DNA of 9,170 nucleotides, taken from NCBI GenBank assembly GCA_017848205.1, contig JAGDDO010000157.1, forward strand, positions 1 through 9,170, read 5' to 3'. A program made the position numbers and the translations under genes. Below, piece by piece: positions 1-6,841 of the stretch. The DNA comes from Oscillospiraceae bacterium (lineage in GTDB: Bacteria > Bacillota_A > Clostridia > Oscillospirales > Ruminococcaceae). The notes beneath the pieces were generated by a model. That model was not told the origin of the DNA. It ran no database searches and saw only the letters and a program-made list of their open reading frames with translations. The first letter of the stretch is position 1. Every line of letters begins with the position of its first letter.

Positions 1-1
1 A

Positions 2-853
2 GTTGTTCGCGGAAATCTTGGTAATATAGCAGAGACAAGCATCATAGAAAAATGCACTGCACCGGCAGTTATTGTTATAGGTGAAACAGCAGCAATGGAT
101 CTTTCTCCGACGCTAAGACTTCCTCTTGAAAATGTCACTGTAACTGTAACAGGAACAGCCGGGTTCTGTGATAAAACAGAAGAGAAACTAAGGTCCCTCG
201 GTGCATCTGTAAACAGCATTCTTCATCTTTTTCTTAAGGAATACGACAGTGTTCCGTCCCTTGACAAAGCGTTCGGAGAAATCGAAAAATATGGCTGTAT
301 AGCATTTACCGGACGTCACGGTGCAGAAATATTTCTTAAAAGAATGAAGGAACGACATATCGATATACGAAGACTTTCATCGGTAAAGATAGCTGCCATC
401 GGAAAAGGTACTGCAGAGTTTCTTTCGGGATACGGTATTTTTGCAGATATAGTTCCGCAGGTTTACACATCTGCGGAGCTAGCCTTAGCTATTGGTGAAA
501 GTGATCTGAAAAACAGAAGGATTCTTGCTTTGAGAGCAGAAAAGGGTTCGGAGGAACTTATCACCTTACTTACCGGAAAGGGATTTGAAACCGATGAAGT
601 AAAGCTTTATGATACCTGTGTAAACAGTGATATTATACCGGAAAGTATTGAAACAGACTACATAGTATTCGGAAGTGCTGCCGGAATAAACGGATTTACT
701 GAAAGCGGTTCGGTACTTTCTGAAAAAACAAAGATAGTCTGTATCGGGAGCGTCACTGCCGGTACACAGAAAAAGTTCAGAAATATAATTACTGCAGAGC
801 CGTACACAGTGGACGGAATAATAAACTCTATAATAACGGAGGAAAGCAAATGA
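2..853 (+). CDS. cobA-hemD: Uroporphyrinogen-III methyltransferase / uroporphyrinogen-III synthase fusion (CobA-HemD), 5'-truncated by window edge
   Basis: The reading frame is open from base 2, so the gene begins left of the window; the ATG at 95 is internal. The first 31 visible residues (VVRGNLGNIAETS..., then PAVIVIGE) match the C-terminal end of the SAM-dependent uroporphyrinogen-III C-methyltransferase family, where a GxLxxI segment is followed by a PALIVVGE-like strand. The roughly 250 residues from base 95 fit uroporphyrinogen-III synthase (HemD), an alpha/beta two-domain enzyme with weak sequence conservation; seen here are the FTGRHGAEIF and FGSAAGINGF segments that fit its FTSxxAV-type elements. 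HemD cyclises hydroxymethylbilane to uroporphyrinogen III, and CobA methylates this to precorrin-2 for siroheme or cobalamin. Such fusions are common in Clostridia. The stop overlaps the hemB start (ATGA), implying translational coupling. Confidence is high for the fusion and slightly lower for each catalytic activity, because the methyltransferase core is not visible. Confidence 0.88.
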   Translation, partial: VVRGNLGNIAETSIIEKCTAPAVIVIGETAAMDLSPTLRLPLENVTVTVTGTAGFCDKTEEKLRSLGASVNSILHLFLKEYDSVPSLDKAFGEIEKYGCIAFTGRHGAEIFLKRMKERHIDIRRLSSVKIAAIGKGTAEFLSGYGIFADIVPQVYTSAELALAIGESDLKNRRILALRAEKGSEELITLLTGKGFETDEVKLYDTCVNSDIIPESIETDYIVFGSAAGINGFTESGSVLSEKTKIVCIGSVTAGTQKKFRNIITAEPYTVDGIINSIITEESK

Positions 854-1815
854 GAAGATTCAGAAGGCTTCGCAGCAGCGAAAGCATTCGAAAACTTGTA
901 AAGGAAACAAGAGTAAGTGCAGAAGAGCTTATTTATCCCTTATTTGTCGAGGAAGGAAAAAGTATAAAAAAGCCGGTGGATTCAATGCCTGGTATTTTCA
1001 GATATTCTATCGATAATCTGGATGATATACTTGTCAGGGTAAATAACAGCGGCATAGCAGGGATTCTTTTATTCGGAATACCGGCACATAAGGACGAACT
1101 TGCAAGCGAAGCCTATAACGAAAACGGAATTACACAGCAGGCGGTAAGATATATAAAGTCAAAATATCCTGATATGCTCGTGATTGCTGATGTCTGCCTT
1201 TGTGAATATACATCACACGGACACTGCGGAGTAGTCTGCGGCGGAGAGATACTTAATGACGAAACACTTCCGCTTTTGAGCAGAATGGCAGTCAGTCTTG
1301 CTGATGCAGGTGCTGATATTATCGCACCATCAGATATGATGGACGGCAGAGTAGCTGCTATAAGAAAGGCACTTGATGAATCCGGACACATCAATACGCC
1401 TGTAATGTCATACAGTGCTAAATTTGCATCAGGATATTATTCGCCGTTCCGTGATGCAGCAGATTCCGCTCCTTCATTCGGTGACAGGAGAACATATCAG
1501 ATGGACAGTTCAAACGGAAGGGAAGCAGTCAGAGAGGTAAGCGATGATATTGAGGAAGGTGCTGATATAGTAATGGTCAAACCTGCACTCGCATATCTTG
1601 ATGTTGTATACACGGTTAAGGAAAAATTTGATGTTCCTGTGGCCGCGTACAATGTAAGCGGTGAGTATTCGATGGTAAAAGCAGCTGCGTCAAACGGCTG
1701 GATCGATGAAAAGCGGATCGTTCTTGAAAACCTTACAGCGATAAAACGTGCGGGAGCGGATATTATTATCACCTATCATGCACTTGATGCTGCAGAATGG
1801 CTGGAGGAAGCATGA
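850..1815 (+). CDS. hemB: Porphobilinogen synthase (delta-aminolevulinic acid dehydratase)
   Basis: This cytoplasmic enzyme condenses two 5-aminolevulinate molecules to porphobilinogen. At 321 residues it is of normal family length. The catalytic zinc site is intact: C116, C118 and C126 lie in ADVCLCEYTSHGHCG, so this is the zinc-cysteine type rather than the aspartate/magnesium type. The two Schiff-base lysines are K191 (in SYSAKFASGYYSPFRDA) and K244 (in VMVKPALAYLD). The ATG at 850 overlaps the previous stop by four bases and has GGAGG at 838-842, seven bases upstream, so the start is well supported. The stop overlaps hemL in the same way. Sitting between cobA-hemD and hemL and followed by a siroheme enzyme, it probably serves siroheme supply; a wider tetrapyrrole role, for example cobalamin, cannot be excluded. 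Confidence 0.97.
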   Translation: MRRFRRLRSSESIRKLVKETRVSAEELIYPLFVEEGKSIKKPVDSMPGIFRYSIDNLDDILVRVNNSGIAGILLFGIPAHKDELASEAYNENGITQQAVRYIKSKYPDMLVIADVCLCEYTSHGHCGVVCGGEILNDETLPLLSRMAVSLADAGADIIAPSDMMDGRVAAIRKALDESGHINTPVMSYSAKFASGYYSPFRDAADSAPSFGDRRTYQMDSSNGREAVREVSDDIEEGADIVMVKPALAYLDVVYTVKEKFDVPVAAYNVSGEYSMVKAAASNGWIDEKRIVLENLTAIKRAGADIIITYHALDAAEWLEEA

Positions 1816-3077
1816 TAACAGAAAAGTCAGAAAGTTTATTTGAAAAAGCATGCACATTTATGCCCGGAGGCGTAAACAGTCCTGTACGTGCATTCCGGAG
1901 CGTGGGAAGAACACCGCTGTTCATAAACCGTGCTGAGGGTGACAGGATCTATGATGCGGACGGAAATGAATTCATAGATTATGTCTGTTCATGGGGACCA
2001 GATATTTTCGGCCACAGACATCCGTATATTATTGATGCTGTAAAGAAAAGTCTTGACAGCGGTCTGACTTTCGGTGCCTGCCATGAAGGGGAAATCAGAC
2101 TTGCTGAAAAGATAAAAAGGAATTTCCCTTCCATGGAGCTTCTGAGAATGGTAAGCTCGGGAACTGAAGCAGTTATGAGTGCTGTCAGAGCAGCCAGAGG
2201 TTATACCCATCGTGATTTTATTATCAAGTTTGAAGGATGCTATCACGGCCATTCAGACGGACTTCTTGTAAAGGGCGGATCAGGACTTCTTACCGGATCT
2301 GTTCCGGACAGTGCCGGTGTTCCGAAAGGCTATACCGATACGACTTTGCTTGCCGGATATAATGATCCGGATTCAGTGGAACGGCTTTTTGAAAAATACG
2401 GAAAAGACATAGCCTGCGTGATAGTAGAACCATGTGCAGCAAATATGGGAGTGGTTCCACCGGAAAAAGGATTTCTGGAGTTTTTAAGAGATATCACAAA
2501 GCAGTATGGCTCACTGCTTGTATTTGATGAAGTGATAACAGGCTTTCGCCTCAGCATAGGAGGTGCACAGCAGCTTTACGGTATTACTCCTGATCTTACA
2601 GCTCTCGGAAAAATAGTCGGAGGCGGAATGCCGCTTGCAGCATACGGAGGCAAAAAAGAAATCATGGAATGCGTTGCACCGCTGGGTTCAGTGTATCAGG
2701 CGGGTACTCTTTCAGGAAATCCTGTTGCTGTTGCAGCCGGTGAAGCAACACTTACTTTACTTGAAAACATTCCGGATGTTTATGATGTACTTGAACGCAG
2801 TGCAGCTAAAATAGAAAATGCGGCCAGAGCCTCAGGATTGAATGTAAACCGCTGCGGTTCACTGCTTACAGTATTTTTCACAGACGAAAAGGTCACAGAC
2901 TACAGAAAAGCAGTGCGTTCCGATACTTCAAAATACGCAGAGTATTTTTCCTTCCTTCTGGAAAACGGTATTTATACTGCTCCGTCCCAGTTTGAAGCAA
3001 TGTTCGTTTCTTACGCGCACAGCGATGATGATACAGATCATACCTGTGATATTATAAAAAAATATAAGGAGAGATAA
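1812..3077 (+). CDS. hemL: Glutamate-1-semialdehyde 2,1-aminomutase
   Basis: This PLP-dependent enzyme of the class III aminotransferase fold converts glutamate-1-semialdehyde to 5-aminolevulinate, the C5-pathway entry to tetrapyrroles. The N-terminus FEKACTFMPGGVNSPVRAF is the family hallmark. SSGTEA (115-120) fits the PLP phosphate-binding loop, VFDEVITGFR (237-246) contains the cofactor aspartate, and K267 in LTALGKIVGGG is the expected Schiff-base lysine. The chosen start, ATG at 1812, gives 421 residues, overlaps the hemB stop as ATGA and has GGAGG at 1803-1807. An in-frame ATG at 1797 would add five residues, overlap hemB further and lacks that spacing. The gene ends two bases before the sulfite reductase start. 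Neither hemA nor hemC is in the window; they may lie upstream. Confidence 0.96.
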   Translation: MITEKSESLFEKACTFMPGGVNSPVRAFRSVGRTPLFINRAEGDRIYDADGNEFIDYVCSWGPDIFGHRHPYIIDAVKKSLDSGLTFGACHEGEIRLAEKIKRNFPSMELLRMVSSGTEAVMSAVRAARGYTHRDFIIKFEGCYHGHSDGLLVKGGSGLLTGSVPDSAGVPKGYTDTTLLAGYNDPDSVERLFEKYGKDIACVIVEPCAANMGVVPPEKGFLEFLRDITKQYGSLLVFDEVITGFRLSIGGAQQLYGITPDLTALGKIVGGGMPLAAYGGKKEIMECVAPLGSVYQAGTLSGNPVAVAAGEATLTLLENIPDVYDVLERSAAKIENAARASGLNVNRCGSLLTVFFTDEKVTDYRKAVRSDTSKYAEYFSFLLENGIYTAPSQFEAMFVSYAHSDDDTDHTCDIIKKYKER

Positions 3078-3079
3078 TT

Positions 3080-3943
3080 ATGGCAGCAGATTATGCAACA
3101 CTGAAAAAAGGCGGATTCATGAGACAGAAACAGAAAAATAATTTCTCACTCAGACTTCGCGTGATCGGCGGAAATATGACTGCAGTTCAGCTTGCAAAAG
3201 TGGCGGAAGTCGCTGAAAAATTCGGTGACGGTCATGTACATTTCACTTCACGTCAGGGCGTTGAGATCCCGTTTATAAAGCTTGAACAGATAGATGAAGT
3301 AAAGGCTGCACTTGCTGAGGCAGGGGTAGAACCCGGTGCCTGCGGTCCGAGGGTACGTACAGTTACAGCATGTCAGGGAAGTGAGATCTGTCCGAGCGGA
3401 TGCATAGATACCTATAGTCTTGCAAAGGAGCTTGACAAACGTTATTTTGGTCGTGATCTGCCTCATAAATTCAAATTCGGTATAACCGGCTGTCAGAACA
3501 ACTGTCTCAAAGCAGAAGAAAATGATCTTGGAATCAAGGGTGCACTGAAAGTTTCGTGGCGTGAAAATGACTGTATACACTGCGGTGTCTGTGTGAAGGC
3601 TTGTCGTAACGAAGCCATAACTATAGAAGAAGGTAAAATTATCGTTGATGAAGAAAAGTGCAATTACTGCGGGCGGTGCCTTAAATCATGTCCTACTGAT
3701 GCATGGGACAGCGAAAGCGGATATATTGTAAGCTTCGGGGGACTTTTCGGAAATAATATTGCGAAGGGCGAAACTGTAATACCGCTGATCACCGATCATG
3801 ATGCCCTTCTCAGAGTCTGTGATGCGGCGATCCGGTTCTTTGATGACAACGCCAAAAGCAGTGAAAGATTCAAGTTTACTATTGATCGTGTCGGAAAAGA
3901 AAAATTCGCCGAAACTATAAGAAAAGCCTATGAGCAGAAATGA
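3080..3943 (+). CDS. Compact siroheme/4Fe-4S sulfite reductase with two ferredoxin clusters (AsrC/Dsr-like)
   Basis: This is a probable cytoplasmic enzyme reducing sulfite to sulfide with six electrons. An N-terminal nitrite/sulfite reductase ferredoxin-like half-domain spans about residues 15-80 (FSLRLRVIGGNMT..., HFTSRQGVEIP). The siroheme-4Fe-4S ligand motif C-x5-C...C-x3-C is complete at C98, C104, C138 and C142. Two ferredoxin motifs follow: C165/C168/C171/C175 and C194/C197/C200/C204. The 287-residue chain holds one NiR/SiR unit, unlike the duplicated, roughly 570-residue CysI. It therefore resembles AsrC and the small Dsr-like proteins of anaerobes. No AsrA/AsrB or CysJ partner is present, so ferredoxin may be the donor (inference). 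Nitrite reduction is possible from the family alone, but the aprAB-cysDN context favours sulfite. AAGGAG at 3066-3071 supports the start; the stop overlaps the next ORF by four bases. Confidence 0.88.
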   Translation: MAADYATLKKGGFMRQKQKNNFSLRLRVIGGNMTAVQLAKVAEVAEKFGDGHVHFTSRQGVEIPFIKLEQIDEVKAALAEAGVEPGACGPRVRTVTACQGSEICPSGCIDTYSLAKELDKRYFGRDLPHKFKFGITGCQNNCLKAEENDLGIKGALKVSWRENDCIHCGVCVKACRNEAITIEEGKIIVDEEKCNYCGRCLKSCPTDAWDSESGYIVSFGGLFGNNIAKGETVIPLITDHDALLRVCDAAIRFFDDNAKSSERFKFTIDRVGKEKFAETIRKAYEQK

Positions 3944-5634
3944 ACGGTGACAGCATGAAAACCGAAAGAATAAAAACTGATGTACTTATCATCGGCGGCG
4001 GTACCGCCGGATGTTATGCTGCAATTACACTTGCCGGAAAAAAAGCAGGTAAAGTGCTTGTGTGCGAAAAGGCGCATATAAAAAGAAGTGGTTGTCTTGC
4101 AGCTGGTGTTAATGCTCTTAACGCTTATATTACCGAAGGCAGAACTCCGCAGGACTATGCCGATTACTGTACAAAGGATGCAGCAGGTATTGTAAGGCAG
4201 GACCTTCTTATTACAATGTCTGAAAGACTTAATTCTGTTACAGAGCAACTTGAAAAACTCGGTCTTGTCATTCTTAAGGATGAAAACGGAAAGTACGTTG
4301 CGAGAGGAAACCGGAACATTAAGATAAACGGTGAAAACATCAAGCCTATTCTTGCCGATGCAGTAAACGCGCTTCCTGATGTAACGGTGTTTAACAGAGT
4401 AAACATTACTGATATTGAAGTAAAGGACAATAAAGTAACAGGAGCCTATGGTATCGGCATTGAAAATGATACTTTTTATGTAATAGAAGCTAAAGCAGTC
4501 CTTATAGCAACAGGCGGTGCGGCAGGTCTTTACAAACCAAACAACTCCGGATTTTCGCAGCATAAAATGTGGTATCCTCCGTTTAATACAGGTGCCGGAT
4601 ATGCAATGGGAATACGTCACGGTGCTGAAATGACTACTTTTGAGATGAGATTCATAGCCCTCCGGTGCAAGGATACGATTGCACCTACAGGTACTCTTGC
4701 ACAGGGAGTCGGTGCGAAACAGGTGAATTCACTCGGCGAGGTATATGAAACAAAGTATGGACTTACCACTTCGGAAAGACTTTACGGTACAGTAACGGAA
4801 AACCTTGAAGGAAGAGGACCATGTTATCTCCGTACAGAAGATATTTCAGAACCACAGGAACAGTCACTTCTGAAAGCGTACCTGAACATGGCTCCGTCAC
4901 AGACAATAAAGTGGATAGAAGGCGATCTTCCGTCAGTACAGAACGTCGAGATCGAAGGAACAGAACCGTATATCGTCGGCGGTCATACTGCAAGCGGCTT
5001 CTGGGTGGATACGAAGAGGGCAACTACCATTGAAGGCCTTTACGCTGCAGGAGATGTGGCCGGCGGAGCACCGCAGAAATATGTCACAGGTGCTCTTGCA
5101 GAAGGTGAGATAGCTGCTGAAGCTATATCAGAATTTATTAAAGATGCTGCCGGAGATACGGTGAATGAAGATTCAGTAAAAAATCATATTGCGGAAGCAG
5201 AGAGGTTCCTTTCCGGTCCGAAGGGTGCTTTTACAGTCTGGCAGCTTGAAGAGGCAATGCAGACTGCGATGGATACTTATGCAGGCGGCATAAAAACCAA
5301 TTACCGTTTCAACGAAAAACAGCTTGACATAGCTGACCGCAGAATAGATAAACTTAAGGAACTTTCTGATACTCTTCGTGCAGAGGATTTTCAGGAGCTT
5401 ATGTATATCTATGAACTGCGTGAACGTCTTGAAGTCAGCAAAAGTGTAATTGCACACTTAAGAGCAAGAAAGGAAACACGCTGGCACAGCTTTGCCGAGA
5501 ATCTTGATTATCCTGAACGTGATGATGAAAACTGGTATAAATACGTGAATTCCCGTAATGAAAACGGTAAACTTAAAATAATATACCGCAGCATTGTGAA
5601 AGGAGAGAGCTATGAGCATACTGATAGACCGTGA
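3940..5634 (+). CDS. aprA: Adenylylsulfate (APS) reductase alpha-like FAD flavoprotein
   Basis: The product belongs to the fumarate reductase/succinate dehydrogenase flavoprotein superfamily and is predicted to reduce APS to sulfite plus AMP. The FAD-binding GxGxxG is G19-G21-G24 in VLIIGGGTAGCYAA, and the second FAD motif is AAGD (369-372), followed by APQKYVTGALAEGE. W211 in KMWYPPFNTGAGYAM, R242 in RFIALRCKD and H349 in VGGHTASGFWVD sit in contexts resembling the substrate-site Trp, Arg and His of characterised AprA; this equivalence is by motif only. At 564 residues it is shorter than typical AprA of sulfate reducers (about 620-660). ATG 3940 overlaps the preceding stop as ATGA; the alternative ATG at 3955 has GGTGA four bases upstream and gives the more typical N-terminus MKTERIKTDVLI. 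It overlaps the AprB-like gene by 23 bases. A fumarate reductase-like role is possible from sequence alone; the neighbours argue for APS. Confidence 0.85.
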   Translation: MNGDSMKTERIKTDVLIIGGGTAGCYAAITLAGKKAGKVLVCEKAHIKRSGCLAAGVNALNAYITEGRTPQDYADYCTKDAAGIVRQDLLITMSERLNSVTEQLEKLGLVILKDENGKYVARGNRNIKINGENIKPILADAVNALPDVTVFNRVNITDIEVKDNKVTGAYGIGIENDTFYVIEAKAVLIATGGAAGLYKPNNSGFSQHKMWYPPFNTGAGYAMGIRHGAEMTTFEMRFIALRCKDTIAPTGTLAQGVGAKQVNSLGEVYETKYGLTTSERLYGTVTENLEGRGPCYLRTEDISEPQEQSLLKAYLNMAPSQTIKWIEGDLPSVQNVEIEGTEPYIVGGHTASGFWVDTKRATTIEGLYAAGDVAGGAPQKYVTGALAEGEIAAEAISEFIKDAAGDTVNEDSVKNHIAEAERFLSGPKGAFTVWQLEEAMQTAMDTYAGGIKTNYRFNEKQLDIADRRIDKLKELSDTLRAEDFQELMYIYELRERLEVSKSVIAHLRARKETRWHSFAENLDYPERDDENWYKYVNSRNENGKLKIIYRSIVKGESYEHTDRP

Positions 5635-5926
5635 AAAATGTATCGGCTGCGGAAGCTGCAGTGAAGTCTGCCCTGGTACCCTTATAAAGCTCGATAATGA
5701 AGGCAAAGCCTTTATAAAATATCCTGAAAGCTGCTGGGGATGTACCTCCTGCCTGAAGGAATGCCCTGTTTTTGCAGTCAGATTTTATATAGGTGCTGAC
5801 ATCGGCGGTGCCGGCAGTCTTGTTCACACTGAACAGAACGGTGATATCCTCAGCTGGATAATCGACCGTCCTGACGGAAAAACGGTGACAATTGACATCG
5901 ACCGCCGTGAATCAAATAAATACTGA
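5612..5926 (+). CDS. aprB: APS reductase beta-like ferredoxin subunit (2 x 4Fe-4S)
   Basis: This small iron-sulfur protein is predicted to pass electrons to the FAD of the adjacent AprA-like subunit. Two cluster motifs are visible: C10/C13/C16 with C20, and C41/C44/C47 with C51. The second has the CWGC start that fits AprB, where a tryptophan next to the cluster cysteine helps electron transfer to FAD. A short beta-rich tail with GDILSWIIDRPDGKTVTIDI follows. The protein is 104 residues, shorter than the roughly 150-residue AprB of sulfate reducers, so it lacks most of the C-terminal extension that wraps AprA there. AGGAG at 5601-5605 is well spaced for ATG 5612, which lies inside the end of aprA in another frame, consistent with coupled, stoichiometric synthesis. 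A generic ferredoxin is the alternative; the location supports the AprB call. Confidence 0.85.
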   Translation: MSILIDREKCIGCGSCSEVCPGTLIKLDNEGKAFIKYPESCWGCTSCLKECPVFAVRFYIGADIGGAGSLVHTEQNGDILSWIIDRPDGKTVTIDIDRRESNKY

Positions 5927-5941
5927 AAGGGAGGCTTTTGA

Positions 5942-6841
5942 ATGTCAGATTTATCTCATCTTGATGAACTTGAAGCCGAAGCTATATACATAATCAGGGA
6001 GGTAGCAGCAGAATGCGAAAAACCTGTAATGCTTTACTCTATAGGGAAAGACAGCTCAGTAATGCTTCATCTTGCCATGAAAGCGTTTTATCCTGAAAAA
6101 CCGCCTTTTCCGTTTCTGCATGTAAATACTACATGGAAGTTCAGGGAAATGATCGAATTCCGTGACAGAATCGCCGAAAAACTCGGCATTGAAATGCTTG
6201 AATATATTAATGAGGACGGTGTGAAACAGGGTATCAATCCTTTTGATCACGGATCTGCTTACACTGATATCATGAAGACCCAGGCTTTGAAGCAGGCACT
6301 AAACAAATACGGTTTTACAGCGGCCTTCGGAGGCGGAAGACGTGATGAGGAAAAATCCCGTGCAAAGGAGAGAATATTCTCGTTCAGAAATTCCGCACAT
6401 GCATGGGATCCGAAAAATCAGCGTCCTGAAATGTGGAAACTGTATAATACAAAGATAAACAAAGGTGAAAGTATCAGAGTTTTTCCTATATCCAACTGGA
6501 CAGAAAAGGATATATGGCAGTACATAAAACGTGAGAACATAGATATCGTTCCGCTGTATTTTGCCGCTGAACGTCCCGTAGTCGAACGTGACGGCAATCT
6601 GATCATGGTGGATGACGAGCGTTTTCCGCTTCGTGAGGGTGAAGTACCACAGATAAAGTCAGTCCGTTTCCGTACACTTGGCTGCTATCCGCTTACCGGA
6701 GGTATTGAATCGACTGCCTCAAACCTTGATGAGATAATTGCCGAAACACTGAGCAGTGTTGAGTCGGAGAGAACTTCCCGTGTAATCGATAATGAAGCTG
6801 CAGGAAGTATGGAAAGAAGAAAAAGGGAGGGCTATTTCTGA
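5942..6841 (+). CDS. cysD: Sulfate adenylyltransferase subunit 2 (ATP sulfurylase, catalytic PP-loop subunit)
   Basis: CysD adenylates sulfate with ATP to give APS and pyrophosphate, driven by GTP hydrolysis on CysN. At 299 residues it is close to E. coli CysD (302). The PP-loop SIGKDSS is at 33-39 in [17 protein letters not shown]; the conserved [20 protein letters not shown] block spans about 130-149, and [13 protein letters not shown] is near 245-257. The start follows aprB by 15 bases and has GGGAGG at 5929-5934. Its stop shares one base with the cysN start (TGATG), typical of coupled translation of this heterodimer. The similar PAPS reductase family (CysH) is excluded by the specific [12 protein letters not shown] block and the cysN partner. 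Confidence 0.97.
   Translation: MSDLSHLDELEAEAIYIIREVAAECEKPVMLYSIGKDSSVMLHLAMKAFYPEKPPFPFLHVNTTWKFREMIEFRDRIAEKLGIEMLEYINEDGVKQGINPFDHGSAYTDIMKTQALKQALNKYGFTAAFGGGRRDEEKSRAKERIFSFRNSAHAWDPKNQRPEMWKLYNTKINKGESIRVFPISNWTEKDIWQYIKRENIDIVPLYFAAERPVVERDGNLIMVDDERFPLREGEVPQIKSVRFRTLGCYPLTGGIESTASNLDEIIAETLSSVESERTSRVIDNEAAGSMERRKREGYF

Noticed and set aside
95..853. Stand-alone hemD starting at ATG 95
   Set aside because: The frame is open upstream to base 2 and encodes a CobA C-terminal segment, and there is no ribosome site before ATG 95, so this is a fusion.
1797..1811. Earlier in-frame ATG for hemL
   Set aside because: ATG 1812 overlaps the hemB stop as ATGA, has a well-spaced GGAGG and gives the usual HemL N-terminus; the earlier start adds only five odd residues.
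3928..4620. 230-residue open frame on the minus strand
   Set aside because: It lies antisense to the aprA-like gene, has a Cys/Ser/Tyr-rich composition typical of shadow frames, and lacks a recognisable domain.
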